In this document: positions 56,314 through 64,000 of the stretch, in pieces
Layout: the number at the start of each line of letters is the position of its first letter
Position numbering within the stretch: position 1 is the first letter of the stretch
Assembly (NCBI GenBank): GCA_916048095.2
Contig: OU696585.1
Location: 5,801,460 to 5,865,459 of the forward strand
Source: Sacculina carcini
Lineage: Eukaryota > Arthropoda > Thecostraca > Sacculinidae
Reading direction: 5' to 3'
Length of the DNA stretch: 64,000 nucleotides
The notes under the pieces: generated by a model
The model's database searches: none
Told to the model about the DNA's origin: nothing
Seen by the model: the letters and a program-made list of their open reading frames with translations, nothing else
Translations under genes and position numbers: made by a program

Positions 56314-56325
56314 GCCGAAATAGCT
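56314..56325 (-). promoter_or_regulatory. primer-binding site matching the 5' end of tRNA-Phe
   Basis: AGCTATTTCGGC on the minus strand follows the LTR end CATTCACA without a gap. Its complement GCCGAAATAGCT equals nucleotides 1-12 of metazoan tRNA-Phe. No TGG for a tRNA 3' CCA end is present. Confidence 0.6.
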
Positions 56326-56776
56326 TGTGAATGTATTCAACAACGATGTAAAGAAAAAATAACGTGATGAAAACTGCGATATGTTAATGACCACGAATCC
56401 ACGCACGAATCTACACGATCCCGCAACAAAGCGTTAACTCCACACAACACAGATACCCTCTTGCCAACGCACTCGTTCGCCCCACGCTCCCAGTTCACAC
56501 CACCAAACCAACTGCCCTCGAACGCTCCACATTTCCCCTAGTTACCAACACAGTACAGTACACGCGCGCTCCCACACACAAACACATACATGCACACCAT
56601 CTGCCTGTACAACCAGACACGCACGCATTCATAAAACAAACACCTACCGCTCGCGCAAGGATCACAGCCACACAAACACGCACACTTTCACTCACATACA
56701 CGTACACACTTGCTTATGCAAACACCATATCCCTAACGCACACACACACGCACTAATACCACAGTAATACACCACA
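56326..56776 (-). repeat. 5' LTR of the 52,288-56,776 element
   Basis: 451 bp, CA-rich on plus. It contains the block from CCCTAGTTACC to GCTCGCGCAA that is missing from the 3' LTR. Confidence 0.95.
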
Positions 56777-56958
56777 GTCGCTCAATATTTCGTTAAACGA
56801 CAGCACAAAGTCGAGCACAACGTCGAGCACAAAGCACAGCACAACGTCGCTCAATATTTCGTTGCTGTTCCACCAGCATTCCGGCAGACCTAAAAGATAA
56901 TATTGAACGACAACACGACATTCTTGTTGAACAGCACAAGCAGGGCGCACGATCAACA

Positions 56959-59067
56959 GTGCAGAAAAAACTTATCAGAATGAACGGAGGAAAGTTGAAT
57001 ATTCCACATCAAACTGAAGCATTTTTTAATCTTTCTGATGAAAATTTATCCGAAGATCAAATTGAACTACTCAGTATGGGCCTCAATTGCCACTACTCAA
57101 CTAAAGCCAAACAACATCAGAAGAGAGTTGAGATTGAAGTGCTGCTAGATGACATACAGCGGAGGGAAGAACGAGGTGAGTTGAAGACAACACCTGAACT
57201 GAATTCTCTTCTTCTAGCAGAATCAACCAAGACTAGAGGCTCGTATCAGAGTCAAATAATTGGCAAACGACTGAGAAATGCCGCAAACGAACTACGCAGC
57301 AACCCAAACATTGTCATACGCCGTGCGGATAAAAGCTCATCGTTTGTTGTGCTGAAGAAAGACGATTACTTGAGAAAAATTAACGAAATATTGAGCGACA
57401 GCACAAAGTTCAAACAAATCCGCAAAAATCCCACAGATGATATCAAGAAAAAACTCAACAGGCTGATCGAACAGTTTAACAAAGCTGACGACACACACAA
57501 ACTGGCCACGTTGACTGGCGAATTCACACCTGGATACGTATATGGCAACGTCAAAACGCATAAGCCTGGTCATCCATTGAGACCAATAATTTCGCAAATC
57601 CCGACTGCCACCTACAATGTTGCAAAAAAGCTGAACCAAATCCTGCGACCATACGTGCAGTCTGATTACAGCTTAAGCAGCTCGCAGGATTTTTTGGAAT
57701 TATTGAGAACAGAAAATCAGGAAGGTGATATCATTGCCTCTTTAGATGTCGAAAGCCTCTTTACAAACGTCCCAGTCGACCGCACCATCGACATAATAAT
57801 GGATCGCGTGTATAGATGCGACAAAACGCAACCACTGAAAACACCTGAGAGAGTATTGCGTGCTCTATTGCGTGTCTGCACCAAGGAAGCTCCCTTCATC
57901 AGTCCCACTGGGCAGCTATACCAGCAGGTGGATGGAATAGCGATGGGTAGTCCCTTGGGTGTTCTTTTCGCTGATTTCTTCATGGGTGCAGCGGAGACAA
58001 ATGTGCTCAAAAACAGCAAGCCGGCAATATACTGTCGGTATGTTGATGACATATTTATCAGAGTCACATCACCGAATGAAATTGAACACCTGCAATTGGC
58101 ACTTGAAAGTGAAACATCACTTAAACTCACCAAAGAATGTGCGCAGAATGATCGTTTGGCATTCCTCGATGTGCTAGTTGAGTTGAACGGTGGACAAACA
58201 ATCACCAGTGTTTACACCAAATCCAGCAACGCAGGTTTGTGCCTGAATGGTCAGAGCGAGTGTCCGAAAAGATACTTACGCTCCACGATTTCTGCGTACG
58301 TCCGACGTGCCCTGACGCATTGTTCATCATGGAAATCGACGCACAACGAGCTCGAGCGAATCACACAAGTTTTGGTGAACAATGGATATTGCAACAGGGA
58401 CATATCAGACGTCATATCTGAGACGTTGAACAAGCATTTCAAGACGGACGCGTCGACCAGTCCAAACGATAAGTGTATACAATTATATTACAAAAACATT
58501 ATGTCGACAGCACACAGAGTGGACGAGCGTGTGATGAGAGATATTGTGACCAAAAATGTGACAGCCTGTGACGACAATACTCGAGTAAAACTTGTTATTT
58601 ATTACAACACACAAAAAACAGCAAACTTGGTTCTTCGAAACAAGCCGGAGAGTGACAAGCCCGCGCAGCTGCAGCAGCGTCACGTCGTGTACCAATTTCA
58701 ATGCAACGTCGAGGGGTGTGGACCTCACACATATATTGGTATGACGACGACGACGCTGTCACGGCGGCTGACTTGCCACCTCAACAACGGTGCAATCAAG
58801 AGGCATTTCAGCTCGGCGCATGACAGAAAAATCACACGTCAAGACATCGTCGAAGGAACACAGGTTTTGGCCCGCGAAAACGACGCACGGCGATTGCGCA
58901 TGTTAGAGGCGGTATATATCACCCAGCTGAAGCCGACGCTGAATATACAGCTCGAAGAAAACGGTATTCTGCCAACTCACCGAGCCCCCCCGTTGGAGCG
59001 AAACTCGACGCGCCCCTGCGACAGCCAGCCAACACCACTTTCACACCTACCAGACAATGACACCTAG
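56959..59067 (+). CDS. Penelope-like reverse transcriptase with GIY-YIG endonuclease
   Basis: 702 codons from the first Met; the open frame continues upstream (DNIERQHDILVEQHKQG). RT: VKTHKPGHPLRPIIS (about 195-210), IIASLDVESLFTNVP (motif A, about 258-272), GIAMGSPLGVLFADFF (motif B), CRYVDDIFI (motif C, about 359-367) and LAFLDVLVEL. A Cys/His-containing linker (CPKRYLRS, RALTHCSSW) leads to GIY-YIG: VVYQFQCNVEGCGPHTYIGM, LSRRLTCHL and MLEAVYI with the Glu. All catalytic residues seem present. RT copies RNA and the endonuclease nicks the target. Confidence 0.92.
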   Translation: MQKKLIRMNGGKLNIPHQTEAFFNLSDENLSEDQIELLSMGLNCHYSTKAKQHQKRVEIEVLLDDIQRREERGELKTTPELNSLLLAESTKTRGSYQSQIIGKRLRNAANELRSNPNIVIRRADKSSSFVVLKKDDYLRKINEILSDSTKFKQIRKNPTDDIKKKLNRLIEQFNKADDTHKLATLTGEFTPGYVYGNVKTHKPGHPLRPIISQIPTATYNVAKKLNQILRPYVQSDYSLSSSQDFLELLRTENQEGDIIASLDVESLFTNVPVDRTIDIIMDRVYRCDKTQPLKTPERVLRALLRVCTKEAPFISPTGQLYQQVDGIAMGSPLGVLFADFFMGAAETNVLKNSKPAIYCRYVDDIFIRVTSPNEIEHLQLALESETSLKLTKECAQNDRLAFLDVLVELNGGQTITSVYTKSSNAGLCLNGQSECPKRYLRSTISAYVRRALTHCSSWKSTHNELERITQVLVNNGYCNRDISDVISETLNKHFKTDASTSPNDKCIQLYYKNIMSTAHRVDERVMRDIVTKNVTACDDNTRVKLVIYYNTQKTANLVLRNKPESDKPAQLQQRHVVYQFQCNVEGCGPHTYIGMTTTTLSRRLTCHLNNGAIKRHFSSAHDRKITRQDIVEGTQVLARENDARRLRMLEAVYITQLKPTLNIQLEENGILPTHRAPPLERNSTRPCDSQPTPLSHLPDNDT

Positions 59068-59167
59068 GAGTGACACCTGGTTGCTGACATAAATAGCATG
59101 TGAATTATTGTTTGAATGTTGTAGTGATTGTGTGTTGATATTTGCGTTGTTATTGTGTTCTCATGTG

Positions 59168-59220
59168 ATTTGTGTCTGATGATGGAGTCTGGTAACTCCG
59201 AAACGTTACGAAATATAGGG
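59168..59220 (+). ncRNA. hammerhead-like motif, PLE copy 2
   Basis: CTGATGA (59,176-59,182), stem II GGAGT-CTGGTA-ACTCC (59,184-59,199), GAAA (59,200-59,203), stem III CG-TTA-CG (59,204-59,210), and stem I pairing TGTGT (59,171-59,175) with ATATA (59,213-59,217). The usual U at 16.1 before the cleavage site is A here, so self-cleavage may be weak or need another register. Copy 1 has the same bases, so it is a family feature. Confidence 0.6.
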
Positions 59221-59360
59221 AAGTTGTTGAGTTGTCTGAATAGAAGCGATCAGAAATTGACTAGAGACATGGAATCGAACAAAAAGAAAATTGCTAAATG
59301 TGAAATAGCAATCCAGTTTAATCTCGTTTGCAAGCGCGAAAATTTACTGCCTGGCTACAC

Positions 59361-59362
<2 letters not shown>

Positions 59363-59397
<35 letters not shown>
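59363..59397. repeat. (TA)n microsatellite at PLE end
   Basis: TA repeat at the 3' end of PLE copy 2. Confidence 0.95.
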
Positions 59398-59400
<3 letters not shown>

Positions 59401-59446
59401 GCATATATACAAGTATACCTACAGACACAAAATTAAAGGAAAAAAC

Positions 59447-61303
59447 TCATGACAGCACAAATTCCTCAAATCTCTTAGGCATTTTCCTAACACGTTGAGG
59501 TCTCGCGGTGGAAGTGAATGTGTTACTCTCCGGCTCACTCAAATGGTTCAGATGTGATGTTGCCTCGTCTAACTCGGATGGTGGAGACGATATGTCTGGT
59601 GGTACGGTCGCTACCAACTCGTCCTCTGACGAGCCCTGCTCATCGTCGGTGTCACATACAAGAGGTGTTTGTTGTTCAATCGTCGCAATATGATAACATT
59701 CTTTTAGTCTGACGGTGTACAGCTTGGCTCGATGTTGTGACTCGGTAAATTTGCGTATTTGGCAGAAATCACCCTGGATGTATACAATCAAGTATCGAGG
59801 ACGAGGTTGGGCCTTGTCACGGTCAACAGCAAGATATACCAAGTCTCCGACCTTCCGATGGATGGACCTCGGCATGGGTCGGCGATGTTGCGATTTGGAA
59901 GAATAGTTGTGAGGATGGTTCGAAAGGCGTTTGGTGTGTTGATGCATGATGAGCTTGTGATCATCGAGAGGAATGTTGGAATGAGAGAATTTATCACGGG
60001 AAAAATACATCTCCTGGGATGATAATCCAGGGCCTCTCAATCGCGAATTCAGTAGAGATGTAGCAATGGCCAAATCTGAGGATGAAACACTTCTCGCGTC
60101 CGGATTCAGACGTTTGAGTTCATCACGAAGCTCACCGATGGCGTGTTCCGCAACTGGATTCTTGTTGCAGTTTTTAGCACAACCTACTTCGAGTGTAATG
60201 CCAACGCTTTGAAGTCGAGGACTCGACACCAGACTCACAAATCCTGGAGCCGGATCGACCCGGACAGTAATAACTGAACTATTTGCAGCGCGCAATTGGA
60301 CACATAAAGTGATGAGTGCCGACTCCAATGAAAGAGCTGTTTCGTCAGGGATAAAACTTGTGAGTGTAAAAGAAGTCACTGTTTCCCGTACCACCAAGAT
60401 GAGTTGGCGGTGGAAATGCATCACATCCGCAGCATACGAAATCCCGACCGAAGAGACTGGTGGCGCTGTGGTGGATTCAACAAGAGGAAGAGGGAATTTC
60501 CTGAGTGATGCGCATGTGTGACATCCTGAATAAAGAGTTTTGAGATGAGTATCCAAATCTAATGTGAAAAAATACCTTGTGAATACTTGTTTCAATTGGT
60601 GTTGTGTGGGATGTGAAAGGCGCAAGTTTAACGCACTCAATAGACCGGGCGTCGCAGAACGTGGTATCACGATACATTCACGTGTGACAGAAAATGGTGC
60701 TGGACGTCTCACGACAAGTACACCATCACTAGCAAGAGAACAGGTCTGTAAATAGCGTTTGACGTCACGAACATTGGTATGTTTCCGTGTTGGTCGTGTT
60801 TCTTGCGATAAATGGGCTTTTGTTCGACGCAGATCAGGACATTCTTGTTGTGCTGCCTTCCACGTTTGTCGTGTGGCGAAAGGCAAGCGTGATTTCCCCG
60901 AGAGGATGTCGTCAACTTGGATGGATCGCACTGTGGCGTCTTCCATGCGAGAAACAAATGCACACACTTGACACGAATGTTCGTCGCACGTGGGGGCATT
61001 GCGGCTCGCAAAATCGGACGGAAGATTCAAGGAACCTGCCAAGTGTAATACACGCACATGGTATTGACTGAAAGCGCAAAGGAAGGTAGTCACGCGTGGG
61101 CTTGCTGAAAATTCCCCGCGCGTAAGCCTTTCATAAGCCTGAACACATGGCTTGCTGTCGGTGAGGATCGTGCATTGCATATTGGACTGGATTATGAATG
61201 GTGCGAAGTTACGTGTGGCCGCCGAAATGCCGAGGGCCTCTATTTCGCATGGTAGCCATGTCACCTGGTGTACGCGAAGCTTCGCACTGAAAAAACCCGC
61301 CAA
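59447..61303 (-). pseudogene. gypsy 5 RNase H and integrase
   Basis: 618 uninterrupted codons: LPCEIEALGISAATRNF (RNase H Glu), CTILTDSKPCVQAY (Asp), then a zinc module (LRLSHPTQHQLKQVFTRYFF to CHTC), AADVMHFHRQLILVV, ITVRVDPAPGFVSL and PVAEHAIGELRDEL (DDE of the integrase). The C-terminal part has VGDLVYLAVDRDK and ends RVRKMPKRFEEFVLS. The stretch upstream of 61,303, with the first RNase H Asp (TDG), lies beyond a TGA. Confidence 0.85.
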
Positions 61304-61525
61304 CAGTGTACGTTTGTTACGAGTGACGTATAGTGTAGCGTCAATGCCATGCTGTTTGCTTCATCCGTCAGTGACTATCCAAAGGTATTCTGAAGGAATT
61401 GGAATGCTAATAGATTTATTGGACCGAAGGTGTTGTTGGGCTGCCTGAAACGCTGCTATGAGTTTGTCCGACCATTGAAGACTTTCCGCAGATTCGCGTC
61501 TTGCACACATAGACTCTAGTGGAGT

Positions 61526-62317
61526 TCAAAATTGTGATGTGTTGTTTACTACACGACTCAAAACTTTATAAGCACCAATGAAACTGCGCATTTGCTTCAC
61601 AGTTGTGGGCGAATTACATGAGGCAAGTGTGGAGATTCGATATGGACTTGCACTCAAATACCCATCCGACCACACCCATCCGAGAATAGAGGCCTTGCGA
61701 GGACAGATGATTGTCTTGCTAGGCGACAACCGCAAGTTACATTTGTCAAGAGCTGCTAAATCCAAGCGCCATGTGGATAAAATCTCCTCGGGTGTGTTAC
61801 CACCGCAAAACAGAACGTCTGCCAGCTTGACTACGTGGCCTTCCTGAATGAGATCTCCTAATACTCTGCACATGAGCTCCTCTAGAACTGCCTCTGAGCC
61901 TGGTAGCCCCATTGTGCATCGAGCATACACTCGAGTCCCTTTGAATGGCGTTATAACACCGCAGTATTTCATCGAGTGTTGAGATAAGGGGATCTGAAAA
62001 TACGCCTGAGCAAGATCTGTGGATATTATATACTTCCACCCTCCAATAATTCGCAAGGTCGAGTCAACATCCGGCATAAGAGACGGCGGTGGCTTACTGT
62101 ACTGGCCAACAGAGGAAAAGTCAGTAACAAGACGGCTACCTCCACTTGGCTTGTGCACTAGAAATGAGGGGTGCACATATTCAACATCTACTCCAACATC
62201 TTCGGGCTTTTTGAACACTCCTGCTGATTCCAATTCGTCAAATTTGGTTTGCAGATCGGTTAGGCGCGAGCGGTTATATTGAGCGACCCTTTCGCTGTGG
62301 GGGCTGTACAGAACCAT
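61526..62317 (-). pseudogene. gypsy 5 reverse transcriptase
   Basis: 263 codons: [20 protein letters not shown] (fingers), [15 protein letters not shown] (motif A), [16 protein letters not shown] (motif B), [15 protein letters not shown] (motif C) and [21 protein letters not shown]. Motif C has LADV, so one of the two catalytic Asp is Val and the enzyme is likely dead. A preceding domain (VDPDNVLPSEIRTQFHHTLS, 62,400-62,470) is in a shifted frame. Confidence 0.85.
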
Positions 62318-62651
62318 TATTTACGACACCACAGATATTTCCTGCTGCATTGTTATAACCAGGGATGTCACTGTCAAAACTTTACCGTACTCAGAAAGTG
62401 TGTGATGGAATTGAGTGCGAATTTCCGATGGAAGGACATTATCTGGATCAACTTTAATCGTGCTCAAAACAGAAACCGGCAAAGAACGACGTGTGACTGA
62501 AGCAATGCGTGAATACGCTGTGTCTCGCGGTGGCGCAACATTGTGATCAGATGATACGGAAAACAATGTACACACATGGTCACATGAACGTATATGAAGC
62601 GGAAGATCGCCGTGATTAGGTACCCGAATACCGTGAATAGGTACCCAGTAT

Positions 62652-63535
62652 AGATGTGTATGAATGAGTGAAGAAGATAAAGAAAGCTTTCAAGTGGTTA
62701 GAGAGAAAGAGAGAGCATGTATGTTTGTGCATTTATGTGTGTGTGTGTGTGTGCTTGTGCGAAATTTATACAGCAGTATAAATTCAGTCCTGTCATATTT
62801 TAGCATATCGCATATTTCACCACGTGATCATATTCTGTCGCTTACTATCACATATCACACAAATCATTAGTACATGTGGATAATATTATGGATTTGTTGT
62901 ATGTTCTGCTTGTCAATGTGTGTGCATGACACATTTTTCCTGAGAGATATAATGTTCAGCGATGTATTGTTTTGTGATATAAATTGTTGCATATTCCTGA
63001 CAATGCAATACACGTCGCTTGCACTATTTGACCAGTAATGATGACATTATCACAATCGTTCCTGTCCTAGGTTTAATTGGACTCCAGGGGTTCGTTGAAT
63101 CAGTTACAGGGGTTCGGCGGTTTGGTTCACCCGCTGGTATGATTCGTGACGTCAAGCTCTGTATGAGCATCATCGCTGCATCTAAGCACAACACATCACT
63201 TGGTCATGATATATGTGCATTAGCATTAGTCGTAAAACATAGATATGTGCTACTTACTATGTACTATACAATTATGTGCTATGGTATGTACTTCAATTAC
63301 AATGCAGATATGTACCGTATGTACTTACTTTATGAGGAACTCTATCAGCCAATATATCAATGTCAGCGTAAAGAGCGTATATACCACCAGCGCGTGTACT
63401 TAAATTCTAGCAACAAAACAATATATCACAACTCAACACAATCACAACTCAAAATGGCCCACTAAGACACCTTTAGTAACAAACACGAACGTTCTGCGCA
63501 AACAACTGTCTTATGGCGCGCACTGCACCATGACG
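62652..63535 (+). repeat. unclassified repeat, copy B
   Basis: Closely matches copy A (43,788-44,360 joined to 45,178-45,490) but lacks the 820-bp middle. Starts AGATGTGTATGAATGAGTGA. A 148-codon plus-strand frame (63,019-63,465) has no recognisable domain. Confidence 0.7.
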
Positions 63536-63879
63536 CCAAACCCCACTGCCAAACCCCCTGCGTCCCCACACCAGCGACAGTTCACTCCTTGGAAATAATG
63601 CGCTCGCTCATAGCACGTGCATACAACATACATACGCTTACACTACCTCGCACACACAAATAGACAACATACACAAAGATATATACCGTACTATATTAAA
63701 CATAGTACAGATGGCTAGCGACGACAAGCGCTATTCGCACGTGATGCCTGAACACTTGCCATAGGACGGAATGTACCGTCTCTTACAGTTTGATGTTTCT
63801 GTAGATGTTTGTGTGTGTGTGTGCACGATTTGCTCGCCAGTGCTCTCCGAGAGCAGTGACTCTATACGCTGACACTGAT
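63536..63879. other. spacer between inverted repeat arms
   Basis: CA-rich, no gene. It separates the inverted copies at 63,400-63,535 and 63,880-64,000. Confidence 0.4.
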
Positions 63880-64000
63880 ATATTGGCTGATAGAGTGCGC
63901 GCCATAGGGCAGGTGTTCGCGCAGAACGTTCGTGCGTGTTTGTTAGTTAGGGTGTTTTAGTGGGCCATGTTGCGTTGTGATTGTGTTGAGTTGTGATATC
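63880..64000 (-). repeat. inverted copy of the repeat end, cut by the window edge
   Basis: Read on the minus strand it has GATATCACAACTCAACACAA, ATGGCCCACTAAAACACC, CACGAACGTTCTGCGC and TATGGCGCGCACT, as at 63,420-63,530 and 45,370-45,480. It may be the second terminal inverted repeat of a DNA element. Confidence 0.75.

Larger units (their letters stand above)
52288..56776 (-). mobile_element. near-intact gypsy-like LTR retrotransposon
   Basis: LTRs 52,288-52,616 and 56,326-56,776 begin TGTGGTGTATTACTG and end ATTCACA on the minus strand. The flanking duplication is GTCGC (52,283-52,287 and 56,777-56,781). Inside are gag, protease and a 782-codon RT/RNase H/integrase frame. The 3' LTR lacks about 122 bp present in the 5' LTR. 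It is inserted in PLE copy 1, so it is younger than that PLE. Confidence 0.95.
50340..56797 (-). mobile_element. Penelope-like element copy 1, interrupted by an LTR element
   Basis: Minus-strand PLE from the (TA)n at 50,254 through 3' untranslated region, GIY-YIG and RT to 52,287, where the LTR element 52,288-56,776 interrupts it. The PLE resumes at 56,777 (after the duplication GTCGC) for about 21 bp and then meets the plus-strand copy 2 head to head. The coding part is nearly identical to copy 2. Confidence 0.9.
56798..59397 (+). mobile_element. Penelope-like element copy 2 (EN-plus)
   Basis: Plus-strand PLE, head to head with copy 1 through a roughly 70-bp scrambled joint of CGACAGCACAAAG and GTCGAGCACAA repeats. 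It has a full RT/GIY-YIG frame, a 3' untranslated region with a hammerhead-like motif, and ends at (TA)n. The start is 5'-truncated: the frame is open back to about 56,868. Confidence 0.9.
59447..62640 (-). mobile_element. gypsy element 5 pol, truncated at both ends
   Basis: Minus-strand RT (61,526-62,317), RNase H and integrase (59,447-61,520), with leader pieces to 62,575. No LTR or gag was found on either side. The RT has the box [12 protein letters not shown] where related pols have a DD pair, a lineage clearly apart from gypsy 1-4. Two in-frame TGA codons (61,526-61,528 and 61,361-61,363) split the pol. Confidence 0.85.

Noticed and set aside
63019-63465. 148-codon ORF in repeat copy B
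   Set aside because: In copy A the same sequence is interrupted by 820 bp and the frame has no recognisable domain.

Overview
The window is nuclear DNA of an animal, most likely a non-vertebrate metazoan. Genes are split by GT-AG introns, and there are TATA boxes, (CA)n and (TA)n microsatellites, and a dense mix of LTR retrotransposons, LINEs, Penelope-like elements (PLEs) and hAT-type DNA transposons. I cannot place the phylum from the sequence alone. No rRNA gene, functional tRNA gene or CRISPR array was seen.

Layout. 1-17,200 is a graveyard of retroelements. It holds gypsy element 1 (1,366-4,795), a scrambled LINE of the I/Jockey type with an RNase H domain (5,060-10,675), gypsy element 2 interrupted by that LINE (10,676-13,508), a plus-strand gypsy 3 remnant (about 14,169-15,930), and a short non-autonomous LTR element (15,943-17,212). 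17,213-19,620 is mostly unremarkable AT-rich DNA. 19,623-31,527 is the one clear host gene: a nine-exon gene for a type I membrane C-type-lectin-like receptor whose intron phases all agree. Its introns hold hAT MITEs and a palindromic pair of PLE 3' ends. 31,640-36,903 holds minus-strand, broken copies of the 3' exons of that gene, cut by three transposable elements. 36,927-41,993 is gypsy 4 with LTRs and a target-site duplication, carrying an L2/CR1-like LINE inside its RT. 42,440-43,339 is a hAT element with a transposase remnant. 43,788-45,560 and 62,652-63,535 are two copies of one unclassified repeat. 45,650-47,003 holds possible exons of an unrecognised minus-strand gene. 47,620-48,275 is a foldback palindrome. 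50,254-59,397 is a head-to-head pair of nearly identical PLEs, one of which received a near-intact gypsy-like LTR element (52,288-56,776, duplication GTCGC). 59,447-62,640 is gypsy 5, truncated at both ends.

Main points of interest: (i) three related LTR elements share a 12-nt site directly abutting the LTR that matches the complement of the first 12 nt of metazoan tRNA-Phe, which would imply priming by a 5' tRNA fragment; (ii) both PLE families carry hammerhead-ribozyme-like motifs and both loci are head-to-head inverted pairs with (TA)n at the outer ends; (iii) the lectin receptor has a mucin-like Thr/Pro segment after its membrane span, a possible 45-nt cassette exon, and a neighbouring inverted, shredded paralogue; (iv) several hAT-type insertions have exact 8-bp duplications, and one in intron 4 carries a secreted-protein-like ORF.
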